This document shows positions 1 through 13,691 of a stretch of 64,000 nucleotides of DNA, piece after piece. The stretch lies in NCBI GenBank assembly GCA_036345935.2, contig JADWOT020000003.1:11878524-11942523 (forward strand), given 5' to 3'. Source of the stretch: Taenia hydatigena. Lineage: Eukaryota; Platyhelminthes; Cestoda; Cyclophyllidea; Taeniidae. The notes under the pieces were generated by a model. The model saw only the letters and a program-made list of their open reading frames with translations, did not search any database and had not been told where the DNA came from. A program made the position numbers and the translations under genes. The first letter of the stretch is position 1. Every line of letters starts with the position of its first letter.

Positions 1-3000
1 ACAGCAACAATTAACTCGTTTGTGCCACCAGAGGCAATCGCTGGTGATCATTGCTCTTCGATACTCAATCACGCATAATTAGCCGTACGTGGGCAAATTG
101 CGTTGAGAAAACAAACCACTCACGCATTTCATCACGCTATTAGATGTCCCCAGTCACTTTTTAAGTGAATATCTGGCATATGCCATTTGTAAAACATCGT
201 ACAAATCTAGAAGAAGCACTAAAAAGAAGCGGAGATAGGATATGAGGTCAATAATTTCACTCGTTGGTAACGTTTGATGTGAATGAGACATGGTAACACA
301 CAAGAGGAGGTGGACAAATCATTTTAAGGGATCTATAAGCGGTTGCTGTTTGTGTGCTGGAGTATCATGACTACCCTTGTAGCGTAATATCCAACCATTC
401 CTCCGACAAATCAAAAGAGGAACATGAGGGGTTCGTGGTGGATAAGCGAAATGAAATGGAAATGCTCATAACGTGGCTTGAATTGGCTCACGAGGAAAAT
501 AAAACAATCAAGTGACTAACAAATGCACGTTAAATGGTAGATGGTATCTTACCACCTTAACCTTTTTAATTTCCAGCCGAAAGTGAAGTCGACGACAAGA
601 TGGAGCAGAACTAAAGCACCATCGTTAACACCGAAATGCGATGTATTTTCAACTCACGCCACATTTACACAAAGGCTGAAAGTCATTTCCACCAATGAGA
701 TGTCTTGCTCTCAACCTACGAGGCGACTTCTGCATTCATACAATGAACGGTACTACGTGTTATATCACGTTGGCGTTTTCGCATGCAACCGACACAATCT
801 CCACCACCGTAGCACACAGTTTAGCAGCGCTGACTCACGCCAGTAAAACTTGGCCTGATTTTTGCATGACTTTAGCATCAGATATTATGAGTGAGAAGAT
901 CTTGAAAGTGTTTTCCCATAGCACGCGCTCCCGTCAATATTGATTGAAGGATATGACAGCATCTGTGACTCATCTAACTCGTCGAGTTATTCTTTTGTTT
1001 GAAACTAAAACACATAATGTCTTACAAGAAGAAAGTTAAAAGTTTCTGCATGATTATGGAGAAAGCAGATGCTGAGTTGTGGTTCGCTTGACCCTCATGA
1101 CTCAGTCCCACTTCGTCAGTGCTATATCATATGTGTAGCGTACTTCAAGGAAAGTTTGTACAATTTTAGCAGACATGCTAAATGCATTTGTCAATACCGA
1201 ACATTGAAATGGGTATGTTACACATTGATAGGTTAACAATGTTGACTCGCTTGGGTCTACAGCTATATGCGAAATTTGTCGTTTAATTGCAAAGGTGACA
1301 AGTTTGACGTCACCTTCCGTGAAAAATCGCCATTGAATTCTGCAATTCACTGTGATTTATTGCACTGCTTTGCAATGCCACTTAGCGTCCTATTTAATTT
1401 GGCAATTTCTACAAGCCCTGTGCTGCTGTCTGCGAGCAAATTTGTTATAGAAGGAAATGATACGTTTTTTTGACGTTGTGAACGTTACGGTGCAAGTTGA
1501 TGCGTAATTTGCAGTCAGTTTAAATCTAGTAGACATCTAATTACATTAATTTCAATCATCTGCCTACTTCTAGACGGACTAATTGACATTTGGAAATCTG
1601 CATGAAAATGCGTAGACGAACTACCTCTTTAAGGTAGAGCAGTCAGGTTCTCTTATGCCATATCGGTAAGCGTACAAATCTCTGACTTCTCTAAAAGAAT
1701 AGTCTCCTCGTTTCCTCCTCACCGTCAGTCGAAGTAGAGACGGTGTTGAGGTGCATCGTCAATATTATCGTGGCTTTGGAACTATGACGGAATCATTGCA
1801 GTGCGTTGGAAATAACCAAAAGCCTACCACTTTTCTCCACTCACTCTTGGCAACAAAGCTCTAGCGCAACATTTTGTAGCCTACCGTAATTCACGTTTAT
1901 GTTGCATAACGATATTGCCATCGTAGTTCAGCAACGGTCAAGCTGTTGTTGTTATTCATTGATGCGAGACTGATTACAATTTCTGTGGCAGCAACTCAAT
2001 ATTCTGCTTGATGGCTCTCTTTCCCCTTTTGTCTACAGGTTAGTTTTAACTACCTTGCAACTCCTGCCCGTTGTGATGGTATTTGCATCTAAGTATAGAA
2101 GCGATACTTTTGATCGTGATTGTTACGACTCCGGCCAACATATTGCGTTTAAAATGCGCATCGTAAGCGCATTCCACAACTAGTGTATGCCTTTTACCGA
2201 GTACCGGTCTGTCTTTGCTAAGTCCTCTCATTAGATATAAGACGGAGAGATGTAAGCAACAACGCCATCGCAACCCATCTACCATGAAATAAGTGTGAGA
2301 GGTTTAACTTGACCTCCTTTCTAGCATGCAACAACACTGTGCTTTGTTTGCCGATCATTCAAGCGTCGCAACACTCTTGACAATCATAATGAAGGTTGCA
2401 GTGAAATCACATTCAATCCCCTTTCGTTGATTTATTTTCTCCATGTTTCTCGAAATCTCTAGCTACATTTCTTTCTGATATAGAATTGATTGCATCGTAA
2501 GTAAATAGTGCAGTGATAAAATTCGCACCACCTATAGACGCGCAAAACACCCGTTCGATGGGACTCACTTTAGTGGAACTGAAGCACTTTATCTGTTTAA
2601 TCACATTGGCTAGTTCTTTTGGTCAGGCAGCAAGACATGTGTGTGTCTTGTGAAGCTATACGGTTTTAGTGTGTGCAAGAGTGCTAGTCTGCCTAGATTG
2701 TCTGATAAAGTACCATAAGTGGACGTGTTGTGCAAGTTTATATTGACGAGACAAGCCTCACAGAATCAGTGGCAATGTCGACTGTTGACCCGGTCCTTGC
2801 ATGTCGGTTTCCTTCAAAGCCAAATTTGCTAGAAAACAAATGAGTGCAGCCAGATTCTATGTTGGGGGATATGTTTATCAGTAAATGCACACACGTTTCC
2901 ATAGTTGCGAAATTGCTTTTACACAATCGCGATACATTATGGTGTCGAATCTGACCTTGCTCTACTGCGGACTTGTAGCCTTTGGGATCTGATTTTACTT

Positions 3001-6000
3001 TATTAGAAACAAGCTCAGTTGACTCATTTCGGTTGAGTTATCTATCCCCTCGCCATGTTATTGCTACGTGTCTCCTTCACTAAGATAAATATTAAATGGT
3101 AAACGAATAGTCACTGATAGGAGATGGATAAATGCTTGTTTGAGTAGTAGTTGTGCCAGGGGTGGTGTACATGGGCAAATGCTAATGCTGCTTTAATGAA
3201 TAAAGTGGAGGCCGAGTATATAAATCAAACTAGTGGAGTAAATATCATGTGCAAGGCCGTGTGATTTCGGCACCTTCTGCCCTTAAGATGACGTGACTAC
3301 GCTGACCACCTCACTTAATGCAGTAAAGTAGAGGAAAGAGGAAATTTTCCTCAAATACTGACACTTAGTGCAGAATATCATTGGTGTCTTTGAATGAGTA
3401 GTGTCCTTAAGATAAAGTCATCACCAGTTTTAAACCACTGTGGTGTTTTAGTGTTTTCACTTTACAAAGCGATCCTCTCTGGCAATTATTACTCCTTGGC
3501 GCCTTTGTATGTGTTCTCAGTCAATATTTTTAAGTGAAAACCACGTAATGCAGCTTTGTCTGCAGTGGTTCAATTTTCTTTTGTCAGTCCACTATAGCGA
3601 GGACTTAGATTATTGATCAGCAGCACAATTATTTCTGTAAATGAGATAAAAGTATCATGCAGGATAGAATTTGGTAACATTTTCACCTCTTCAGAATCCA
3701 AAATCTCAAACTTATTATTTAGTTAGCCAATAGTGCTATCATAAGGGAATCTAAATCAACTTATTTACAATTGAAGTTTTTTAAAGGAGAATGCTTTAAC
3801 TGTTGCCTTACGAGACCTAAGCGTGCTATAATCGCCCATTAATTTTTGCACTCTGTGATCGGCTTGTTCACGCCTTGTAAACTTCAAGTCTCCAAGGGAA
3901 TGTCGCTATCCAATTTGATCCGAATGGAACCCATTATAATCTTCAGTCTTGATTATTTTGAAGCCGTTTCGCTTTCGCTGTTGACTCGATTTTTTTGTAC
4001 AAAAATGTTCCAACCAGTTATTGTGAATGCAGTGTAACTAAAAATGACTGCGGATTTGCGCGAAAAGGGGTTAAGCTCAAAGCATAAGTACTGGGTTAAC
4101 CTAATGTAACGTTTTGCATATCGTCCTTTAAGCGCAGGACCATACACGTAGATGCGACATTTACTCTTATTGTGTTTTCCATTATGAGAGGTTTGACAGA
4201 TTTTTGTCGCCCTTATTAACATCTTCCGCTTTGGCTGGTGCGATCGATGCAGACGTTTTAAAGTTGGGTGGAGCCGACGGTATTGCACAAATAGTCTTAG
4301 TGGCAAAAATAGTTCCTTTACATATAGTAGGTATTTGTAACTGGATCTCACCGTAAAGAGGTGCGAATCATTCGTGATAAATCTGAGAGCTGATCTGTCA
4401 ATTCCTTACATAAACAGACTCTATCAAACTTTGGGTAAATTCTTCGGAAGTTCAAATCGCCTACAAGTTTTGGGAATGTAGACGCCATTACTAAGCAAAT
4501 GCGGCTTTTTTACTTAGGTAAATTACATTAACCCAAGTGAGGCGCTACCGCAAATGTCGATTCTTCTCATTACAGCCAGATGGCATATTACAATTCCGGC
4601 TAAAGCATGAAGGGGTCATTATTTGTGACATAGTGTCATAGAGTGTCTCTGATTGGGCTCAAATGAGCCGCATCTGTGCACTTTGGATCCATTGTTATGA
4701 TGGTTTCACTTTGCAAATCCTTGCAATTTCTGAGACTCTCTCTGTGTTTCATAACATTCTTGATTGTGATACAAGTGCCAAGGTCCACATCTTGACTGTT
4801 CCTTTTTGATAGGTAGTGCTAATTCAGCTCATATGTGATGGTATGCAATTAAACTCACATTGGCTAGAATTTAGCGTTACTTCAGCGTTATCCATTTGAC
4901 CTTACTGAAGAGTTCATTTAAGCCCTCTGGACATCTTTACTGCTCCCGTCTGCATTCTTTTGGACTATTGTAATAACGGCACCAAGTTGTTGTACTTTGG
5001 AAGCCATTATGTAAGCAGATTTGCCTGTCTTTGCTTGCGGGAACTGCCAGTTACATGTGGGAACAAGTTGGTTGGATTATTTTGCCTTACCAAACGCTGA
5101 TGAGGAGTTTCATGAAATAACTCTCTTTGCACACTAAGGTGATAGCGGAAATTTAGCCGACTCAATTTAACGCACTATGCGATAGTTCTATAAGTCTTGA
5201 GGGCAGGAATTGGTTATGCAAGTGAAAAGGAGGACATAGATTATGGATCCGGTAGGTTGGATGCCAAAGGCGAGAGTCATTTTGCTGAAATGCATGGGGT
5301 AGCTACACATACAGAGGGATAGTGTGGTATGGGGAACATTAGTGGACTGGCTTGGTGTCAGCACATTCTATTGCACTCACAAATCAGTAGCCCATGAATT
5401 AAAATTTCGCACAAACAAAGAGTACAATATCGCGGTAATTTCATTGTGTAAGGTGTGTTGCCCAACCACGGAACTTTGCCAGACAACGCAAAATGCGCTA
5501 TCACCATATTACTTTAACATGGCCGATTTCCATAATGAGGTCATCGTATGTGCTCATTGCCAGTCATTTGATCATTGATTTGAAGGTCAGAAGGCTTTGC
5601 TTCAATTCCTTCCTGCCAATGACTTCTTGGCATGACTTAACCGTAGATAATGTAGATTTTTTAGATATGGGGAGCAACCGTGGAGCACTGCATGATGAAA
5701 AATGTCTCAGCTGTCACTGTCTTTGGGCAAAAATTTTAGGTTGTTTTTAAAATAACACAAATTCCTATAAAAGTAATGGAGGCCAAACTGCAGAGTTGAA
5801 ATCCCATCAGCACAAAAAAATTCGTCAATAGTACTCCAGTGTAAAAGTATAAGATTGCACACTGGCAAGAGATCCATCAGGACCATTACACTGACGAGAT
5901 CTGAACACATTAAAATCCACTTACATAATATGTAGACATCCAGCCACTTATTAATTGATCTCTAATCAGAATGCAAAAATGTCAACTGTGTGCTGCCATC

Positions 6001-8255
6001 TGACTGAGCAGGGGTGAGGTCGGTCTTGATGGAAGTGCGGGTGCGTGGGTTTGTGTAGCACTGATAAACTCGGACTCATGAGTTCCTTGGACGATCCAAG
6101 TTTCAAGTTAATTCACTGTGACTTGAAAGAACATCAAGACGTTCACAAAATGTGTGAATGGGCACTTTAAAAGAAGCAGCGAAAAGTATTTAGTAATAAA
6201 GAATAAGGAGTCAAACTTTTTTTATTCAGAACAGCTACAAAGATGTTCATCCTCATTTGTTCATTATGCCACGTGACTGAAATAAACCACGCGTTTTCAA
6301 CCTCCTGCCTCTTTTGGACACCATTGGTAATTACTAACCTCGTTAACTCACCTATTCATTCTTTCCAAAGTTATTAGTCAGTCAGATTTCTGCAAGCGAT
6401 GAGGGACGCTGAGTGACCTTCTTCCTCTTGAAAGGTAGCTTGGCCCTAATTGCCAATGCATTTTAAATAAAATCAGACAAGTTTAATTACTTATATCTGT
6501 TTGTCTAAAATTATCCCAATTTCCAAGTAGGGCTCATTTTCCATCCCATTTCTTTTAAGGACCAGTGACCTTTATCAATCAGTAGATCAAAGCATTCTAA
6601 ATGGCTATGTCATTCCGCAAGAAGCCGTGTTTAATAATTTTCTGTACTCTAGAAGGAATAAAAGCCTAAAAGTGAGCTACTCTGTTAAGATGTTTTGCAT
6701 GAGCAAATGGATGGCCTAACACAGAGTCAACTTCTATTTTTTTTTCGCCCAAATTCATTAAATAGAAAAAGCTCTTTGATGAAAATAAGCATGCAAGCTT
6801 TATCATAAATTTATGTGTTCGGACACATACTGAAGCAGTTAATAATCCACTTGCTCACATTAACACCGATCACTTTGAGGTCTGCTATTAAATCACGACT
6901 ACAAACGGAACGCGATCGGTTTCGAAGGAGCCAAAATTTGCCTAAGGAAAACCTATTGAATGGCAACGCTATTATATACATTTGTGAGCATTTCAGCAGA
7001 TGTTATAGCTGCTCATTTGTCGAAGAGTTTGGATGGATTCAAAGTGCATTTGCTGCCACTAACAGAGCTATCCAACGCACTCGAAGGCTCCAGGCTCCAA
7101 AATTGATTCTACATGCATTGGACCTTGGTAGACTGTTTGAACACTGCCAAACGCAACTCAGTTAAAATTAGTATCACCAGTCATTTCAGATGCCTACTTT
7201 GGTTTAAAAACTGCTACCAAACATTTTTAGGACCAAAGTTATCGACATTATCAATTAATTCTTTGTTAGTTTTGATGTTATGACAAGTTTCTTTCGCGTT
7301 AATGGCAGCATTAAATTAGTCAAAGTGTGCAGATGTATCCACCCCAAGATGAATGATTTCTGTAAGTGTCTATTAGAATAATCTACCGCAGAAACTTCGG
7401 AAATTGAAGCGAAGTAGAGTCAGAAAAAACTGACAGCAAATCTGAAGAATTGCCAGTAATTTACATTCGCTTCTTTGCAGGTCGAACTTTAACCTCAAGC
7501 AATAATAAGTGGTACCTTCATAGGTTCAAATTGGATGCTGTTGGTGTGGAAGTTGATTTAAGGAGCAAGAAAAAAGGACATTAATTTCCCCGGTGACACG
7601 AAAATCACCCACAACCTTGTTCCACAGCATACAGTGACAGCCTATGCCGCTCTGCTTAAATGAATGTAAGTTCTTCTGTCTTGATCGCCTTGTAGACAAG
7701 AAAAATAGCTACAGTCCACACGCAACCACCGCTGCCGTAGAGGAAACTTTCACCTCTCACACTCCCACCAGGTTCAAACCTATCTTTTGACTAGTCAGCA
7801 AACATTCTGACGCGAATTCGCCCAAACAAAATAATTTGCTTCTAACGAAGTCAATTAACTAATTAGCACAAATTTCTTGTCCTTCTGCAGCAGATAATCC
7901 ATGATATTCGAATGTCATCGCAGCGTTAAGAAAACTCCGTGATTTAGTTGCATTTTACTGCGATCATCTTACCCCATCCATTCCTCGAGTTTTATGAGAG
8001 GCTAAAGTCAGCCCTCTCCTCACTTGCTGTTAGTAGAGGGCAGACGAAAAGTCAGCAGCCATTTAGGCGTAATTATGTCCTTCGGAGAACAAATATGGAA
8101 AACTAGATCTTTGCGATCTAGTGCATGAATACATTTTGATAAACAATGGAACAATTTAGGAGTTTAGTGGCATATTCCGTCCATAATATTTATAAAACAA
8201 CTCAGCGATAAAACATCAGGCCTGCCACCTAAATGCGTTTTGCGACCATGTGCAC
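1..8255. other. No gene resolved
   Basis: AT-rich sequence with no recognisable domain. The longest ORFs are 3953-4351 (minus, 132 codons) and 6815-7165 (plus, 116 codons); the latter has a somewhat protein-like second half (GWIQSAFAATNRAIQRTRR), but neither has convincing flanking splice sites. A short ATG-plus-donor (MKLLISV then GTAAGG) at 5091-5113 on the minus strand is too short to trust. Confidence 0.4.
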
Positions 8256-8522
8256 TTATGACGGGTAGCCTAAAATCCATTCACTGAGTGAGTTCATAGA
8301 GTTTACGAGCTTCTTCCCAGCCTCTATGTAGACAGCGGGCATTTGTGTCAGCATCCCCTGGAACGTCCGCCTCCTGCTATTGGTCTTTGGCACGGTTCTG
8401 CCTCCGCGGGTTGCCTCCTTAATTGATTTTGACCATTGACGTATAGCACACCAATTAGTCAAGATTTTGACCTCTAAAATACCTCTCTCCTTCATTCTGA
8501 GAGGAAAACCGTCCTTTTGCAA
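8256..8522 (-). CDS. Possible terminal exon, unknown protein
   Basis: The last about 50 codons (EATRGGRTVPKTNSRRR, then MPAVYIEAGKKLVNS, SLSEWILGYPS, TAA) have markedly GC-rich third positions compared with the surrounding DNA. An acceptor-like aattaag precedes the GAG GCA ACC part in phase 0. The upstream part of the 88-codon ORF is less convincing. A basic linker followed by a helical end is all that can be said; no family is recognised. Confidence 0.3.
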   Translation of the reverse strand: MQKDGFPLRMKERGILEVKILTNWCAIRQWSKSIKEATRGGRTVPKTNSRRRTFQGMLTQMPAVYIEAGKKLVNSMNSLSEWILGYPS

Positions 8523-8670
8523 TTCCGATGTACCGGTAAAAGGCTATGTTATACCATTCTTCTACTTGCCACATAAGCGTAAAGTGTATCTTGCGCATGC
8601 TTAGCCGATCGTGCCAGCGAGGAGGACGTGGAAATAGTAGAACCTTAGGATGGATAATTTCTGTTTGCAT

Positions 8671-9599
8671 CTTTTATTCGACTAGAAGTTAAGGGATGAA
8701 GGTAATCCTCCTTCCGATATTTGACAGACTGGGTAAACGAGAAAGGCAATTAGCCTTACGGCGGGTAGATGGCAGATAAAAACAAACACAAAGCAATCAA
8801 CTCAAGCTCTAGCAATAGTCATCTGGTGGAAATTCTGCGTTTTCACGTAAAAATTTGTGCAACTGGCTTTTGGTGCCTCAAGTTCTATGCATTTCTATGC
8901 AAAATTCTTAAATGAAGAGGGGCGACCCTAACTTGGCCACAAGCGGTTAAAATATATAGTTAGCCTTAAGTTGAATTTGTAGTGGATTTGCCGTTGTGTG
9001 TTTGTGTCCGTGCGTGCATGCAAAGAGAAGTGTGTGCACAAGCGGCTGTGTTGACCACTTATACGCCTCTTCATCCGGTATCAGCGACGACCTTGAGCAG
9101 ATCATAATGCCGAGGTGATAGGACCCGATAACAATGCGAAAGTAAAAAGCAAAAAAATAAGAGACAGAAATATGGGACAGAAAATAATAAGCTTATAAAA
9201 AGGAGTGCTAATGTAGAACACGAAACTCTGTTGCAAAATTGGAAATCATTTGAGTATTTAAGGCGTAGGTAGAAATGTGGTGAACTGAAGTAAGATAATA
9301 AAGAATGCCTTATAGATAAAAAGTAAAAAGGAGATGGATTTTTAAATAGCAATAAATGCAGTCTTAGAATGGCACAGAGTTGGAAGTAGTGACTATCGTT
9401 AGGGTAAAAATGTGATTAGCATAAACCACACTTTTCAGAGCAAACGGAAACGGTGAAGTGCAAAGCGTCTCATCCGTTGATGACTTGGCGCGCTTAAGAG
9501 TAGTAATAGGGAGGTGAAAGGAGGGAGGTAAGTAGAAGAGAGTGGGCAGTGGATTGCCTGCTGTGAGATTGTTTGGTGGGATGGTGTGGGATGATTGAA
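8671..9599. other. No gene seen; purine-biased flank of repeat copy 1
   Basis: The region becomes increasingly purine-rich from 9100. The minus ORF 9071-9352 is serine/leucine/phenylalanine-rich for that reason. No splice-supported exon. Confidence 0.4.
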
Positions 9600-10230
9600 G
9601 CCTGATTTAGGGCCTGTGCATTATGACACGTGAGCGAGTGAAGAGATGGAAGACCGTTTGATCAAATCTGGGATGATGAACGAGGTTGACGTAAAATGGA
9701 AAACTGGTATGGCTAAAATTGATAAGCGTGACATATAATTGTATACTAATGTCGCGTAGAGCAATTGATAGGAAAGGGTACGAAGGCGTGAGGTAACTTA
9801 AGGAGGTAGAATTGTTAAGGGAGAGGTAGACGTGTTCTATAGCTGGATCGAATGGAGAGCGAAAGTGAAACAATTTACTGTGAATGCATAAGTTGCGAAT
9901 TGGGTATTGAAGTAGAGAGGGTGAGAGAATAGTGATGCGAGTGAAAATAGGGAAGATTTGGGTATGGAAAAAGAGGTGGACAGTGCAAAAAAAGGTGGTG
10001 ATAGGGTGAGGTGATGACAAGTGAAGGAAGGCAAGTGTCTTGAAGTCAAGGACAAGACAAGGAGAGAAAGCAAATGGAAATGTTAGCTGATCCCCATATC
10101 GCAGTGCGCCTAACTCGACTACGATGCTGACGCGTAGTAACCGCGCAAGCACATACGTCCTAAGGTTAGCGATCCGTCACCATCGTCCTCGTATGCGGGT
10201 TCGCTCGCTAGGCGCTAATGGATGCACTTA
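9600..10230. repeat. Purine-rich dispersed repeat, copy 1
   Basis: The plus strand is strongly purine-rich (GGTGAGA, GGAGAGG, AAAGAGG motifs), so the minus strand is open for 181 codons of phenylalanine/serine/proline-rich translation. Copy 2 (36280-36850) matches in blocks: an aatggagag region, gaagatt/gaaggag plus ggacagt/gaacagt, and the right end gcgtagtaaccgcg versus gcgtagtagccgcg, followed by caatcc/cgatcc and tcaccatcgtc. The long ORF is therefore a by-product of base composition. Confidence 0.6.
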
Positions 10231-11220
10231 TTTGTGCAACCTGATATTTACTTGATTCTGGAGGATCCAAATGATACTAGGTTAACTATTTGTCCTGCTA
10301 ACTGGAAGAGAGCTACTTTTCATAACATCTAGCCATCAACATTATTTTGCCTGGAAAGTCAATAATAGCGTAGCATATTGTGAGATAATGAAAGATAGTG
10401 CAGAATAACACAGTCCACCTCATCTTAGCTCAGCCTACTCTGACATGCATTATCTCAGAGTGAAGAGGCGATGAAAAGAACGAGTCTGCTCTCATCCCAT
10501 ACTTATGCCGCCACCGACATAATTTATGTGGTAGCCGTCAATAAACAACCGACAAGCCTAGTTCTGTTAACGAACGTGTGAACTTCATTAGGATACGCTG
10601 CCATCCTTTCATATACTTTTATCCGTCTGCTGGCACTTCACCAGCATCTACAACCACCATTAGGGACAAAAATAGCAATAGCAACACCATGCCTGCCTGC
10701 ATTGACCTCAGATGCACTGTCCTCTCCACTTCTCAGAAGCTACTCCCCAGCGCGGCCGATCATCCGTTCCCTCACGCATTTAATTTTCTGTTCTCCGGAC
10801 AATTTTACTGTTTTTTAACTCCCTACAACAACCATTTGCATCAATATACCGACCTGACGCACAAGAACGAAGTCTTGAGCTCATTGAAGGCATTTACCAA
10901 TGAGATTTAGGGAAAGGGGAGAAGAAGGTGTAGAGGAGAGGAGGAAGAAGAGGTTCACTAGAAGTAAGTCGACAGGTGTTTAAAATCAGACCAACCACCC
11001 ATGCATCTGCAGCACATACACCTAGGCGCTGATTGCCGTTTCCTCCATATCTTTCTTAACTACCTCATACTGCCTCGCTGCACCGCCTTGTTGATCCAGC
11101 CAGTGGGACAAGCGAAGATGAATTCAATGCACAATGTTGTGTTAAAATTGGACTGTTAGTGCTTTCACACAAGATCCGCCACAATCTCTCCATCCGTCTA
11201 CCCTCCGTCTACGGCGCCTT

Positions 11221-11379
11221 TCAACCACCGAAGCTTCGGACAATATGACCTTGGAGTTTGAAGGCCCAGACTACGTCCATGGTAGTGACGGTCTTGTGCT
11301 TCAATTTCCCGGTGTACGTATCAACAATCTTGGACACACCGCTAGTACTCTTGTAAATGACCTTAACCATCTTCGACAG
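11221..11379 (-). pseudogene. Histone H4 pseudogene, C-terminal half
   Basis: Read on the minus strand, 52 codons ending in TGA follow the C-terminal half of histone H4. HKTVTTMDVVWAFKLQG corresponds to the H4 block RKTVTAMDVVYALKRQG, the end SFGG corresponds to GFGG, and IYKSTSGVSK corresponds to IYEETRGVLK. About eight residues of the central helix are deleted without loss of frame. An in-frame TAG lies just upstream (11380-11382), and the N-terminal half of H4 is absent. Several normally invariant residues are changed. H4 is among the most conserved proteins known, so this must be a dead copy, probably an old retroposed or segmental fragment. No other histone gene is visible nearby. Confidence 0.85.
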
Positions 11380-12249
11380 CTATCAATAATATAAATGAAA
11401 GTCGGTATGCATTTAAAGTTTACCTTTGCAACAGGTTCAGTCCTACAGCAGGGGCAGGAAATTAAAAGTGGCTGATCTCAAAGGTAGAAGATAAAGATAG
11501 TTGGTTGCGTTTACCAAAGTCTACAGCCACAACTGAAAGACTTCAAATAATCTACAATTGCAAGCCCAAAATGCGGAAACCTCTCAAATGAAATAGATTA
11601 GAGGTGACATTGATTGAATATTACTAAGTTATCACTAACAGCTCCTAATAGTGTTTTTGGAGAGGACAAGAAACGAATCCTGTAAAGTGAGCAATGATTG
11701 GTCAATAAACGATAAATTGGGAGCTAGGAGGGGAGGACTAAAGAAGAACGTCCCAAAGACCTGCCTTTACTTTAGTATTTAATCTGCTATGGATCGTGTC
11801 GAGCTCAGGCTAGTTATGAAGTTTAAAGGACAAAATAAGGAGGATGAAGAGAGGACGAAAAATCAAAGCACATCGCAGTAAATTTTTAGTCTCCATCAGG
11901 ATCACATCTACGACGACCAGTTCTGACGCAAACGATGCGTGCAAAAAAGTGGATTTAATTAGTGAGAATAGAAGTTTGCTTTATCGGTCGCAAGCCTATA
12001 AGCAGCTACTCTGAGAGCAGCCAGATACTTCTGCACTATATTCTTCCATGCAACCTCGCGCTCTTATCAAAAAGAAGAGAGAACAACATTTGCATACACA
12101 AAAAAGCAATTTTCTACCGACTCCTGACATTGTCTGCCCAAATCGAATTCAGCTTCCTCAATCAAATGAGCCTTCGGAGTGGCGAACTTAATTTGAAAAC
12201 GCAGAGGATTTCACAGTCGCTCTTCTTGCTTCGCTGATAAATTGAACAA

Positions 12250-12370
12250 ACGCATCACTGGCTCCAAAGAACTAGGGGGCCGAGTCAAGGTCGACTGAAT
12301 TAGAGACAATTGGTCTGTTGTGGAACATATCACTTCCTTGCAGCCTCATAAACACGGCCGATTCCAAAGG
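12250..12370 (+). repeat. Weak dispersed repeat, copy 1
   Basis: gcatcactggctccaaagaac and the following gagtcaaggtcgactgaatt resemble gcattaccggctctaaagaac and gatcaaagttgactaaaat at 62790-62900, with weaker similarity for a further about 60 bp. Confidence 0.3.
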
Positions 12371-13516
12371 TAATTCCTTGCTTACCCAGTGAAGGTACCA
12401 TACTCGTGAATGACTCTAACTTTAATCGACCCCTAACCAAAATAAAGACACTCACTATATAAATGGATCAGAAGAACCGAAGTGCTGCTAAGTTGGTTAA
12501 AATTAACTACTAAGTTGCTGTTTGAGTCCGCAATTAATGTGTTGATAGACACTGATAAACAAACGGAGAAGCCTAACTAGATGAGTGGAGACGAAATAGA
12601 TGGATGGAAAAAAGCTGAGCACCTAGTATAATGGGCAAATAGGTAGGCAAAAATGGTGACACCCCCACCTACAACTCTGTCACCCCTGCCTTTAACTCTG
12701 CGACGTTAGCAAACGCCCGATTAAGACTCCATCCCACTTTTTTCGACCAAGAAGGCAGCTGTGTTCAGCTTCTCAGGCACCTGTAGTGCTCTGCTCACTG
12801 GCTCATGCTGCTAGCACAATGCCCGTTGATGGTGGAGCTATCGCTGATGTTGACTGCCTTATGGCAGAACAAACGCCTGCTTTAATAATATACATTTAAA
12901 GCCACTGTTAGTTGCCATTAATGCATTCATCTTAAATTACATTATTCAAAGGAGAAGCGCAATCGTTATTAAAAATTGAGAGACCTTCTAAATGCGATGC
13001 CCTTTAACTGGCCGACAGCATCAGAATCGAACCGTTTAGATCATCAACACCTACCGCTTCTTATTCAGGCACTATAAGAAGTGGCTTGGCATAAAAATAT
13101 CTTCTACTTTAGTCTCAGAGACGAGTCAAACAACATCTGGTTCTAACCAAATCGAGGACAGTGGAGAGCGTCGCATCAATACTGGCATGTGTACTTCTGC
13201 AAGCCATGACAAGTAACCATTACGAATTCCGCTATAAAATTTTAAAAACTCTTAGCTTTTTGTTGCATTTCCAGGATACCCACAGTTTAGTAACATCGAA
13301 TGCATGAATGATAGGCTAAAAGATTTTGCTAAGCTCTGAAAAATCAAACTTGTCAACTATTTTTGACAACATAGTAAATTAGTCAAACTGCATTCGGCAA
13401 CAATTTGTGGCGCAGATCATATCACAGCTGCGGCGTACAATCGGAATGGCCGCCACTTAAACATCCATTGGAGAAATGAGACGTATAGGCAAACAGACTA
13501 TGGAAAATGGACCATA

Positions 13517-13691
13517 ATGTCAACTAATCGATGGTCAGACAGCAGTCTTGACAATTATAACTTAGCGAATAAAAATATTCTTTTTAAAGAACTGATATAT
13601 CCAAGGGGTAGTCTACCAGGTACCTTACCGAAATCTTGGACGCATGGCATTGGGAAAAGGCTCAGTGAAGACATTCCAAACAATGGTCGAC
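13517..13691 (+). CDS. Possible exon with consensus donor, unknown
   Basis: ATG ORF (MSTNRWSDSSLDNYNLANKN, LPKSWTHGIGKRLSED, NNGRL) ending at a consensus GTAAGT donor in phase 0 at 13692. A phase-0 acceptor near 13773 would add KLAKFK and a stop after an intron of about 80 nt. The evidence is only the donor and an open frame. Confidence 0.18.

Noticed and set aside
1026..1051. Minus-strand ATG MQKLLTFF ending at a GTAAGA donor
   Set aside because: Too short, AT-rich and without a partner exon; expected by chance in 64 kb.
5091..5113. Minus-strand ATG MKLLISV ending at a GTAAGG donor
   Set aside because: Only seven codons; no promoter or partner exon found.
9607..10152. 181-codon minus-strand ORF, the longest in the window
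   Set aside because: Lies in a purine-rich dispersed repeat; the phenylalanine/serine/proline-rich translation follows from base composition and a related ORF appears in the second repeat copy.
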